From the NCBI RefSeq assembly GCF_023653455.1, contig NZ_JAKEDR010000153.1:1-8607 (forward strand): 8,607 bases of DNA, written 5' to 3'. Below are positions 1 through 5,310 of this stretch, in pieces. Numbering within the stretch: the stretch's first letter is position 1; the number at the start of each line of letters is the position of its first letter. The notes below the pieces were generated by a model. The model worked only from the letters and a program-made list of their open reading frames with translations, was not told where the DNA came from and did no database searches. The translations under genes were made by a program, and so were the position numbers. This DNA comes from Paraclostridium ghonii (GTDB lineage Bacteria; Bacillota; Clostridia; Peptostreptococcales; Peptostreptococcaceae).

Positions 1-645
1 ACTTTTTTTTTCGAGATTTACTTCACTATATTTAACACAAAGAAGAAGAATATAAAAAATAAATATATTTTTATTTTCAATTAACCAATTACTCAAATCT
101 AGGTTTCCTATAAAATCTATATTTTTACATATATATTTATTCTTTTCTTTAAAGTCATCTAACCATTTGATTTCCAAATCATCTAAATCTTTTGGTATGC
201 AAAGTACCCATTTATCCAATATCTTATTTTTTCTTTCACCTGTTTTAACAGCTTCGTAAAAAGATTTCTCTATTTGTTTAATTCTATTACTTTGTTTATA
301 ATCTCCTGCCCTTTTTTCTTTTGCTGTAGTCAATTTACCTTCTACAAAGAATTTACATTGATATACAGTCCATAAATCTCCATTTTCAACTAGAATATCT
401 AATCCGCCATCGCCTTTTCTAGTTTGAACATGATAAACTGTTCTAAATAAATCCAACTCAAACGTTTGAAAATCCTCTGTTTCTTCCATATTTTCAAATT
501 GTTTATCATTGATTCCATTATTTAAAATAGAACATAAATCTAATTGTTTTTCCTTATTTAATATTAATAGACTGCACATAGTTTCAAAAATATGTCTAGC
601 AGCTTCTTCCCCATATACTCCTGCTAATAAATAGTTAATTTGCAT
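1..645 (-). CDS. Partial Mrr/Cap4-like nuclease-domain protein, probable anti-phage defence gene (3' end outside window)
   Basis: An open frame of 215 codons starts at ATG 645 behind a strong GGAGGAG ribosome site and is still open at base 1, so only the N-terminal part is seen. Residues 77-98 hold KGDGGLD followed by YQCK, the D83...Q96-x-K98 pattern of PD-(D/E)xK nucleases of the Mrr and Cap4 type. It is followed by QIEKSFYEAV (124-133) and WVLCIPKDL (146-154), an arrangement I know from N-terminal nuclease domains of large defence NTPases such as Avs-type STAND proteins. The likely role is DNA cleavage on sensing infection, with the sensor or ATPase module beyond the window. The gene has its own promoter (699-727) and points the same way as the prophage early operon. 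The nuclease call is fairly firm; the Avs-like architecture is inference, and a stand-alone restriction enzyme is possible. Confidence 0.7.
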   Translation of the reverse strand, partial: MQINYLLAGVYGEEAARHIFETMCSLLILNKEKQLDLCSILNNGINDKQFENMEETEDFQTFELDLFRTVYHVQTRKGDGGLDILVENGDLWTVYQCKFFVEGKLTTAKEKRAGDYKQSNRIKQIEKSFYEAVKTGERKNKILDKWVLCIPKDLDDLEIKWLDDFKEKNKYICKNIDFIGNLDLSNWLIENKNIFIFYILLLCVKYSEVNLEKKS

Positions 646-698
646 AAACTCCTCCAATAAGAAACTAATTTCATTATATATTCGTCTCGACTCTCTTT

Positions 699-727
699 AT
701 TATATTACAAATTTTAAAGTGGTACAA
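699..727 (-). promoter_or_regulatory. Sigma-A promoter of the nuclease gene
   Basis: On the minus strand TTGTAC (722-727) is separated by exactly 17 bases from a consensus TATAAT (699-704). The start codon lies 54 bases downstream of the -10 box. This gives the nuclease gene expression independent of the phage operon upstream. Confidence 0.65.
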
Positions 728-885
728 TTAAGCCTTAAGACTTAAAAAAGGAAACTTCTTAGTCTTATTCAAACGCCGCCTTCTTTAATAGGCACCTTAT
801 CAAATCTTTATTTATCTATTCTTCTTGACTTAAGTATTGTATCTCTATTAGTAATAAATCGGTTATGATATGAATCTTATTTTCA

Positions 886-902
886 GGAGGGATTAGCCCT
901 CC
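886..902. other. GC-rich hairpin directly after the replication gene stop
   Basis: GGAGGG (886-891) pairs with CCCTCC (897-902) around a five-base loop, starting one base beyond the stop codon at 903-905. Reading with the gene (minus strand) the stem is followed by TGAAAATAAG, which is not a U-tract, so it is not a typical intrinsic terminator in that direction. On the plus strand it is followed by a moderately T-rich run. It could protect the mRNA 3' end or affect termination of translation. Confidence 0.45.
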
Positions 903-1105
903 CTATTTAAATTTATTTTTACTATTTTGTAATAACATTTTCTCTAATTCTTCTGGACTATATTTCATAAAATTGTCACTTCCATTAAAATTGTGAACTT
1001 TGGGATTTAATGTTATTTCTGAATTATTTTTATTAGAATTGGTTATACTTTTATTACATTTACTTTTAATACTATTTTGAAGCCTTTGAGCTTCTAACTC
1101 CGTTG
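903..1105 (-). CDS. 3' exon of the phage DnaD-like replication protein (C-terminal 66 residues)
   Basis: This frame has no start or ribosome site of its own and begins directly at the right end of the IStron. Read from 1105 with the last base of the 5' exon (T2983) it encodes STELEAQRLQNSIK, a polar Asn/Lys-rich linker, then KVHNFNG, KYSPEELEKMLLQ and a TAG at 903-905. Such a tail (HNF, a short spacer, then a helical ELEKMLL segment) is what I know from the C-terminus of clostridial phage replication initiators of the DnaD-like class, where it is thought to serve protein contacts. The spliced gene is 691 + 203 = 894 bases, 297 residues plus stop, in frame. It is therefore the separated end of the gene beginning at 3673 and not an independent gene. 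Confidence 0.75.
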
Positions 1106-1281
1106 CCTAAAATCTATAAAAATATACAAATACATTATAAAGCTTTATAAATTTCACTTTATTTCCTTCTTCATAGAACCCTATTTCAATATTTAATATC
1201 TACTTTAGTTTGTGTGGGTCTTCAAAGGCTTAAATTCGGGTACAACGAGCCCTACATATTAGCACAATCTTTACTTTGACC
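1106..1281 (-). ncRNA. Probable omega (guide) RNA scaffold at the IStron right end
   Basis: In IS605-type elements the TnpB guide RNA is made from the end of tnpB and the right end of the element, with the guide taken from flanking DNA. Here 176 non-coding bases lie between the tnpB stop and the element end. They include GGGCTCG...ACCC pairing near 1227-1241 and the 16-base perfect palindrome TTATAAAGCTTTATAA at 1135-1150. The guide would begin with CAACGGAGTTAGAAGC (1105 down to 1090), in the 3' exon. The position is inferred from family knowledge and the 5' limit, probably inside tnpB, is not defined. Confidence 0.5.
1108..1150. repeat. Inverted repeat copy B, at the IStron 3' splice site
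   Basis: Its reverse complement matches the segment at 2486-2529. A 26-base core differs at two positions, and it is followed by an imperfect A/T stretch and a shared TAGATTTTA that ends directly before the predicted terminal G of the intron (1106). It contains the perfect palindrome TTATAAAGCTTTATAA. Confidence 0.85.
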
Positions 1282-2412
1282 TTATGCTAATTTTTCGTAA
1301 TTAGAAAGATTTATAGAAGCATTTTTATCTCTATCTAATTTAAAACCACATTTATCACACTTATAAAATCTATCTTTTAATTTAAGATCTTGTTTTATTT
1401 CTCCACAACAACTACATTTTTTAGATGATGGAAAAAATCTATCAGCTTGAATAAATTCTATTTTATTAAACTCACATTTATATTTCATTTGCCTTATAAA
1501 TTCATAAAAGCATTGCTCAGAAACTGCTTTTGATAAATGTTTGTTTTTCATCATGCCACTTACGTTTAAATCTTCCATAACTACTTTATATGGATATAAT
1601 TTAATTATTTTATTAGTAGCTTGATGTATATGGTTTTTTCTTATATTAGATAGTTTTCTATGGATTAATTTAATTTGTTTTTCAAGTTTTATAATATTGT
1701 TAGTTTTAACAAATTTATTACCACATTTATTTTCTTCATACTTTCTACTTACTTGGCGTTGTAATCGTTTTAATTTCTTTTTTAATTTCCTAACTTTAAA
1801 ACTTTTATTTATATTTTTAATAGGATTATTAATATGACTTACTGTAGCTAAATCTTTTATTCCTAAATCTATTCCTACAGAAATATCATTTAACTCGACT
1901 TGGTTTTCATCGTGTTTAAATCCAAAACTCAAATACCAGTACTTCCCATCAAAACTACATCTAGGATTAACGTATTTACTTAAAATTGGTATATTGTAAT
2001 TAGTCTTGTATTTAACTTTACCTATTTTTTCAAGATTAACTTTTCCATCTTCAAATTTAATTGCATCGTATCTTACATAAAAAGATTGTCTACTTTTTCT
2101 TTTACTTTTAAATTTCGGATACTTTGCTCTTTTTTTATAAAAGTTACTAAAAGCATTGTTTAAATCTGAAAAAACTTGAGAAATTGTTTGAGAACTTACT
2201 TCATACAACCACTTATATTCTTCTTGGTTTTTTATAGTGTTGTTAAATTCTTTTTTTATACTTTCTTTTGAAGGTTTTTCATTTAAACTTAAAAGTTCAC
2301 TATATCTATTTAAACCCCAATTATAAGTAAATCTAGAAACACCTACAGATTTAAACATTAATATTTCTTGTTCTAAAGTTGGAATTAATCTTATTTTTAT
2401 ACTCTTTATCAT
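1282..2412 (-). CDS. tnpB: RNA-guided endonuclease TnpB (IS605 OrfB family)
   Basis: This 376-residue protein is of normal TnpB length. The N-terminus (MIKSIKIRLIPTLEQEIL) is the standard OrfB_IS605 opening with the FTYNWGL motif at 28-34. The split RuvC nuclease is intact: GIDLG with D182, VMEDLNVSGM with E280, and LDRDKNASINL with D360/D362. The zinc finger C333-x2-C336 ... C352-x2-C355 lies before the last acidic motif. TnpB is known to use a guide RNA from the element's right end to cut DNA beside a short target motif (TAM). In this way it attacks sites from which the element has been excised and so favours its retention. It starts at ATG 2412 behind GAGGTGAT, and that site is covered by a hairpin (2421-2455). 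It sits inside the IStron, between the intron core and the 3' splice site, so splicing removes it from the phage mRNA. No sign of inactivation is seen. Confidence 0.93.
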   Translation of the reverse strand: MIKSIKIRLIPTLEQEILMFKSVGVSRFTYNWGLNRYSELLSLNEKPSKESIKKEFNNTIKNQEEYKWLYEVSSQTISQVFSDLNNAFSNFYKKRAKYPKFKSKRKSRQSFYVRYDAIKFEDGKVNLEKIGKVKYKTNYNIPILSKYVNPRCSFDGKYWYLSFGFKHDENQVELNDISVGIDLGIKDLATVSHINNPIKNINKSFKVRKLKKKLKRLQRQVSRKYEENKCGNKFVKTNNIIKLEKQIKLIHRKLSNIRKNHIHQATNKIIKLYPYKVVMEDLNVSGMMKNKHLSKAVSEQCFYEFIRQMKYKCEFNKIEFIQADRFFPSSKKCSCCGEIKQDLKLKDRFYKCDKCGFKLDRDKNASINLSNYEKLA

Positions 2413-2420
2413 TTTATCAC

Positions 2421-2455
2421 CTCACTTTCTAGTATTAGTATATACTAGGTGTGAG
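2421..2455 (-). promoter_or_regulatory. Hairpin sequestering the tnpB ribosome binding site
   Basis: In the RNA, CUCAC (2455-2451) pairs with GUGAG (2425-2421), which is part of the GUGAGGUG ribosome site. Inside this, CTAGTAT (2448-2442) pairs with ATACTAG (2435-2429) around a six-base loop. Twelve pairs in total would hide the Shine-Dalgarno sequence eight bases before the tnpB ATG. The likely effect is weak TnpB translation from long phage read-through transcripts. Confidence 0.6.
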
Positions 2456-2485
2456 CTAATATTTAAATGAAATATTAGGAAATTA

Positions 2486-2529
2486 TTATAAAGTTTTATA
2501 ATGTATTTATACTTAATTTTTAGATTTTA
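2486..2529. repeat. Inverted repeat copy A, directly after the group I intron core
   Basis: Reads TTATAAAGTTTTATAA then TGTATTTATA and ends in TAGATTTTA (plus strand). It is the inverted partner of 1108-1150 with 24 of 26 core bases equal. One of the two differences still allows a G-U pair in RNA. Together the copies can close a helix around tnpB. Confidence 0.85.
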
Positions 2530-2982
2530 TGCGTATTCAATCGAGTTCGCTAAACTCAACCAGTTCTCTTATGAACTTCTTATGCTTTCACATAAGCGTA
2601 GACTATATCATCACCTTCTAATACTTATTAGATTAGGTGTCCACCACTTCCACTATCAATAGCTTATAGTGTACTCCCTATCGGGATAGTCGTTGAAGGT
2701 TTCCCTATTCGGGACTTCCCTGCTGATTGCCTATTATTAAAGCACTTAGGATTTAACCTTATGCCATCTAACTAATTTTTTCTACTTTCGTAACTTTAAC
2801 GCTTAGACTTATTTCATCCTTACGTTGTAGTTTAGTTAGCTTTAAGGGTTTCCAGCAATTCAATGGATTTTGGATAGAATTTAATTCTATCGCTCCACAC
2901 TCTTTACGAATGTGGGAGGCTGTCAACTATTTCTTTTATATAAAAATTTATAGTTTTTTATAAGTTTTTATAGTTTTTTTGT
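2530..2982 (-). ncRNA. Group I self-splicing intron core (IStron 5' domain, probably subgroup IA)
   Basis: On the minus strand the four conserved elements appear in order: P as AATTGCTGGAAACCC (2860-2846), Q as AATCAGCAGGGAA (2728-2716), R as TTCAACGACTAT (2697-2686) and S as GATATAGTC (2609-2601). P7 is a perfect six-pair helix, GACTAT (2691-2686) with ATAGTC (2606-2601). A P2-like stem CACATTC/GAGTGTG lies near 2921-2903, followed by the hairpin GATAGAATT/AATTCTATC. After S come stems CTTATG/CATAAG, AGTTC/GAACT and GAGTT/AACTC, as P9-type extensions of IA introns. The internal guide GTTGACAG (2928-2921) can pair with the 5' exon end CTGTT (2987-2983), with U-G at the splice site, and with the 3' exon start CAAC. 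Subgroup assignment is tentative. Confidence 0.9.
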
Positions 2983-3673
2983 AACAGTTAGTTACCTCTA
3001 AAGTGGTTATGTGCGAATTTAACCACTTTTTTATTATGCCTTTTAAATATCCTAAGTTTAGGTTTCCTCTCTCAGTACATATCTCTATGGCTCTTTTAAA
3101 TAATCCAACTTCTATAAGTTGTGACCACCCTATAAGTTGTTCTGCTACTAAACCATTAATTACACCTATATTAGATTGATATAGTTTTGAGAATTCTTTT
3201 ACCAATTCTTCTTTACCTAAATACATATTATTTATGGTATTGGTATTATGGTATGGTATTAGGGTTTTTTGGTCGGGATTTAAATCCGTACCGTCCGACT
3301 TTATATCCGAGGGGTTAGGATTTATATCCGATAGCTTTTTATCTGTATCTACTAATGAAGAATAATTTTCACCCAAGCAATAATATGAGTAAGTTCCCCC
3401 AGCTTTAATAGTTTTATGTTTTAAAACTTTAACCTTAGACATTTTTTTAAGCCTTCTATATACTGAATCATTACTTTTTATATTTGTAATAGGCAAATCT
3501 TCTATTATGCCTTCATATTTAATCCAGTAATATTTGTCTCCATCTATAATTTTACTGGTCATCTTCCCGTTATCCTTAAATCTTACGAACCATCTTAGAA
3601 TAAGCAGGTCTCTATCATCTAACCCTAATTTAATTGCATTTTCTTGACTAAAACCATGTATCGTATATTCCAA
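2948..3673 (-). CDS. DnaD-like phage replication protein, 5' exon (exon part 2983-3673; split by IStron)
   Basis: Starts at TTG 3673 behind AGGTGA. Residues about 12-105 look like a winged-helix replication initiator domain (DDRDLLILRWF, then SVYRRLKKM and GGTYSYY). A polar linker follows at 106-150. Residues 155-225 form a DnaD-like helical domain (ELVKEFSKLYQSNIG, GYLKGIIKKWLNSHITTLE), of the type that contacts DNA and recruits the host helicase in phage and plasmid initiators. The exon ends after residue C230; residues 231-241 (YKKTIKTYKKL) and the TAA at 2948 are intron sequence. Unspliced RNA thus gives a 241-residue protein lacking the C-terminal tail, and spliced RNA gives 297 residues ending at 903. 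Role in replication is inferred from domains and place in the early operon. Whether the unspliced form has a function is unknown. Confidence 0.82.
   Translation of the reverse strand: MEYTIHGFSQENAIKLGLDDRDLLILRWFVRFKDNGKMTSKIIDGDKYYWIKYEGIIEDLPITNIKSNDSVYRRLKKMSKVKVLKHKTIKAGGTYSYYCLGENYSSLVDTDKKLSDINPNPSDIKSDGTDLNPDQKTLIPYHNTNTINNMYLGKEELVKEFSKLYQSNIGVINGLVAEQLIGWSQLIEVGLFKRAIEICTERGNLNLGYLKGIIKKWLNSHITTLEVTNCYKKTIKTYKKL
2951..2980. repeat. Three tandem A/T-rich 10-base units at the IStron left end
   Basis: TAGTTTTTTA, TAAGTTTTTA and TAGTTTTTTT follow one another without gaps just inside the left end. They lie in the P1 loop of the intron and could be part of the left-end recognition site of the transposase. 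Confidence 0.6.
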
Positions 3674-3708
3674 GTTGAATCACCTACTTCTTTTGTTAAT
3701 TTATACAA

Positions 3709-3828
3709 TTACATATCCAACTTAGTTTGTACTTCTTCTACTGTATCGGCTGTTAAAACTTGTTCACCCTCTATTTTGTATTGTGCTAATGCTAATACGC
3801 TTGATTGAGTATTTTGTATATTATTCAT
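3709..3828 (-). CDS. Small hypothetical phage protein, 39 residues
   Basis: Starts at ATG 3828, seven bases after a full AGGAGGAT ribosome site, and ends 35 bases before the start of the replication gene. The sequence runs MNNIQNTQSSVLALAQYKIE and ends EEVQTKLDM, with no membrane segment, cysteine cluster or motif I recognise. The strong ribosome site and its place in the operon support a real gene. Codon use (AT-rich) matches its neighbours. Function unknown. Confidence 0.65.
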   Translation of the reverse strand: MNNIQNTQSSVLALAQYKIEGEQVLTADTVEEVQTKLDM

Positions 3829-3920
3829 TTTCTTATCCTCCTATTTAATCATTAGTGAATATAATCAGTTTTTAAATTTTTAAAGTATTTGGATTGAGCC
3901 TTTGCAGAGGTTCTTTTCTT
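3829..3920 (-). other. Gap in the early operon
   Basis: About 90 AT-rich bases without a reading frame lie between the 86-residue gene and the 39-residue gene. A TTATATT that could serve as a weak -10 box lies near 3858, without a good -35, so an internal promoter is possible but not supported. Confidence 0.3.
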
Positions 3921-4181
3921 TTACCCATAATAAGTTTCATGAGTATTAGGTTTGAATATTTCTAACTCCTCAAGCTCTCTTTCAGCTTTTTCTATCTCTG
4001 CATTTACAAATTCTAATGTTTGCTCCCAAGCTTCTATTTTGTTTTTTAAACCTTCTGTATAGAAACTCATATAGTTTTCTTCTTTAGCTGGAACCTCTTT
4101 TTTAATTGCTTGATTAAACATATCTTGGGTAACGCCTATTTGAGTTTGTAATATTTCTTTTATCCTAACTAATCTATCCAT
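3921..4181 (-). CDS. Hypothetical phage early protein, 86 residues, coiled-coil C-terminus
   Basis: Starts at ATG 4181, ten bases after the stop of the preceding small gene, with only a weak AAAGTAGG ribosome site, which suggests translation coupled to the upstream gene. Residues 45-76 (GLKNKIEAWEQTLEFVNAEI, then EKAERELEELE) are strongly charged and helical with heptad-like hydrophobic spacing, probably a coiled coil. The N-terminus (RLVRIKEILQTQIGVTQDMF) is also helical. There is no catalytic motif and I do not recognise a family. Similar short coiled-coil proteins are common between antirepressor and replication genes of clostridial phages; the role is unknown. Confidence 0.75.
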   Translation of the reverse strand: MDRLVRIKEILQTQIGVTQDMFNQAIKKEVPAKEENYMSFYTEGLKNKIEAWEQTLEFVNAEIEKAERELEELEIFKPNTHETYYG

Positions 4182-4191
4182 TATCTATAAC

Positions 4192-4317
4192 CTACTTTCT
4201 CTCAATTCCCATTCCTGCAAACTGTCCATTTGCATAAACTAGGACCCAATTTTTCTTAGTGTAAAGCTCTATGCAATCTCCTATAGTCAATTCAAAGAAA
4301 CTCTTATTCATATTCAC
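4192..4317 (-). CDS. Small hypothetical phage protein, 41 residues (39 if started at ATG 4311)
   Basis: The frame runs MNKSFFELTIGDCIELYTKK then NWVLVYANGQFAGMGIERK, ending at TAG 4192-4194. An AAGGTGGTG ribosome site sits eight bases before a GTG at 4317 and fourteen bases before the ATG at 4311, so the GTG start is preferred. The alternation of hydrophobic and polar residues (LTIGDCIELY, WVLVYANGQF) suggests a small beta-barrel or beta-hairpin protein. It is packed tightly between neighbours of the same strand. Function unknown. Confidence 0.6.
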   Translation of the reverse strand: MNMNKSFFELTIGDCIELYTKKNWVLVYANGQFAGMGIERK

Positions 4318-4332
4318 TAATCATCACCACCT

Positions 4333-4365
4333 TTAAAATCTTTTACCATACTTTTCATATGCCAT
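4333..4365 (-). CDS. Ten-residue reading frame with a strong ribosome site
   Basis: ATG 4365 follows AGGAGGGGGAGAA, one of the best ribosome sites in the window, which itself overlaps the stop codon of the antirepressor gene. The peptide MAYEKYGKRF ends at TAA 4333-4335, and the next ribosome site (AAGGTGGTG) begins directly afterwards. It may be a leader that couples translation along the operon, a true micro-protein, or the start of a gene shortened by mutation. Confidence 0.35.
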   Translation of the reverse strand: MAYEKYGKRF

Positions 4366-4376
4366 TTCTCCCCCTC

Positions 4377-5255
4377 CTATATTCCATACTTTATAGCCAT
4401 GTCTTTAACTATAATTACATAACCTTCTATAAGTTTTTTATCTTCTGATATAACATCTAAGTTGTTAAGTTTATCTAGCTTTGACTTGCCAATAGCTTCA
4501 AGCGCCATTCTAGATTTCTTATTTTTCAATCTAGTTTCTAAGCTAACTCCAAATCTTTTATTTAAAAGTTCATAGCTTTCATTTGTAAAATCTCTTATAT
4601 ACTTTAAATCTCCTTGTTTTCTTGATATTTTAGCTATAAGAGTTCTTGTTTCATTTCTCCAGTTAGTTGTATCTAAGTTTACAATTTGTCTAATTTCTTT
4701 GATCTCTGCCTCAGCTTCTAATGCATGATGATTAACTTCATCAAGTTGCTCCTTTAATCTCTTTTGTTCCAGTTCCATACCTATTAATAGTTGTAATTGT
4801 GGTGACAACTCATCTAGTTTTGAAGATTCTTCTTTTATAACTTTTTTCATAGCGAAATATTCTCTTCTAAGTTTCCTTCTTATTTCTTTGGATTTTTCTG
4901 TTCTCATTAAACTAACTAATGCATGGTAACCTTGTTCAGAAAGTAGGTATATATTAGAACTTGCATTTATACCATTTTGAGTATATAGTCCGCTGTTCTT
5001 AGCAATCACAGCGAAATTTTCATTATACTTTAAATCTAAAATATCTATACCTTCTTCAAATTCATCTAAGTGATTGTTTATAAGTTTATTTATGTCTCTT
5101 AACTCAACTTCATGTATTTCAGCTATTGTTTTAGCTAATACAACTTTTTCACCCTCTCCAAATCCACCTTCTATAATCGGAATCTCTTTTCCTAAAAAAT
5201 TTTGCACTCCAACAACTTCTACAGTTACTTGTTTTATTTCCAAACCTTCCATCAT
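4377..5255 (-). CDS. Phage antirepressor with ORF6N and ORF6C domains
   Basis: A 292-residue protein starting at ATG 5255 (or the adjacent ATG 5252) after AGGAGGAG. Residues about 20-110 form the ORF6N domain, a KilA-N-related DNA-binding fold (KEIPIIEGGFGEGEKVVLAK, RDINKLINNHLDEF, YLLSEQGYHALVSLM). A charged coiled coil (about 150-190) leads to an ORF6C domain at about 195-290 (NWRNETRTLIAKISRKQGDL, then YIRDFTNESYELL). This pairing is typical of phage antirepressors made early in induction to counter the lysogenic repressor. It is the second gene of the operon driven by the promoter at 5559-5587. A degenerate operator lies in front of it (5296-5310), so it may have an added level of control. 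The domain call is firm; the target in this phage is inferred. Confidence 0.88.
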   Translation of the reverse strand: MMEGLEIKQVTVEVVGVQNFLGKEIPIIEGGFGEGEKVVLAKTIAEIHEVELRDINKLINNHLDEFEEGIDILDLKYNENFAVIAKNSGLYTQNGINASSNIYLLSEQGYHALVSLMRTEKSKEIRRKLRREYFAMKKVIKEESSKLDELSPQLQLLIGMELEQKRLKEQLDEVNHHALEAEAEIKEIRQIVNLDTTNWRNETRTLIAKISRKQGDLKYIRDFTNESYELLNKRFGVSLETRLKNKKSRMALEAIGKSKLDKLNNLDVISEDKKLIEGYVIIVKDMAIKYGI

Positions 5256-5295
5256 TTTCTCCTCCTATTTCTTTTTTCATTTGGTTATACTATTT

Positions 5296-5310
5296 TTAAC
5301 AGATTGTTTA
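5296..5310. promoter_or_regulatory. Isolated operator-like site before the antirepressor gene
   Basis: TTAAC-AGATT-GTTTA differs by one base from the TTAAC-N5-GTTAA sites of the main control region. It overlaps the last codons of the Cro-like gene, 41 bases before the antirepressor start. It could allow repressor binding inside the operon (roadblock), but may be chance in such AT-rich DNA. Confidence 0.35.

Larger units (their letters stand above)
646..902. other. Intergenic stretch between replication gene and nuclease gene
   Basis: No convincing reading frame is seen on either strand. It holds the promoter at 699-727, an imperfect hairpin based on AAGACT/AGTCTT around 736-767, and the GC-rich hairpin at 886-902. 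In an intact phage operon other replication or recombination genes would be expected after the DnaD-like gene, so this may mark the end of the remaining prophage DNA. Confidence 0.4.
1106..2982 (-). mobile_element. IStron: group I intron fused to a tnpB-only IS605-type element
   Basis: The element is about 1.88 kb and lies in the same orientation as the gene it splits. From its 5' end it carries three tandem A-rich 10-base units (2951-2980), a group I intron core (2530-2982), one copy of an inverted repeat (2486-2529), an RBS hairpin, tnpB (2412-1282), a 3' region expected to contain the TnpB guide RNA, and the second repeat copy ending at the 3' splice site. IStrons such as CdISt1 of C. difficile are known to insert by IS605-type transposition and to be removed from mRNA by group I self-splicing. 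No tnpA (about 130-residue tyrosine HUH transposase) or serine recombinase gene fits between the intron core and tnpB, so movement would need a transposase supplied in trans. Boundaries are set by the P1/P10 pairing and by frame; the transposon ends could differ by a few bases. Confidence 0.85.

Noticed and set aside
886..902. Intrinsic terminator for the replication gene
   Set aside because: The stem is good but no U-tract follows it on the minus strand, so it is listed only as a hairpin.
2530..2982. Group II intron or riboswitch as explanation of the folded region
   Set aside because: The P, Q, R and S elements and the P7 helix are specific to group I introns; no domain V or reverse transcriptase is present.
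2981..2984. TTAC (an IS608-type target) as the exact IStron left boundary
   Set aside because: It would put the boundary two bases further in. P1 pairing with U-G at 2983 and the reading frame fit better, though the transposon end could still differ from the splice site.
2992..3002. Alternative in-frame junction after TTA (…TTL) to GCA ACG GAG (…ATEL)
   Set aside because: Also in frame and gives a plausible protein, but no internal guide pairing supports a splice site there.
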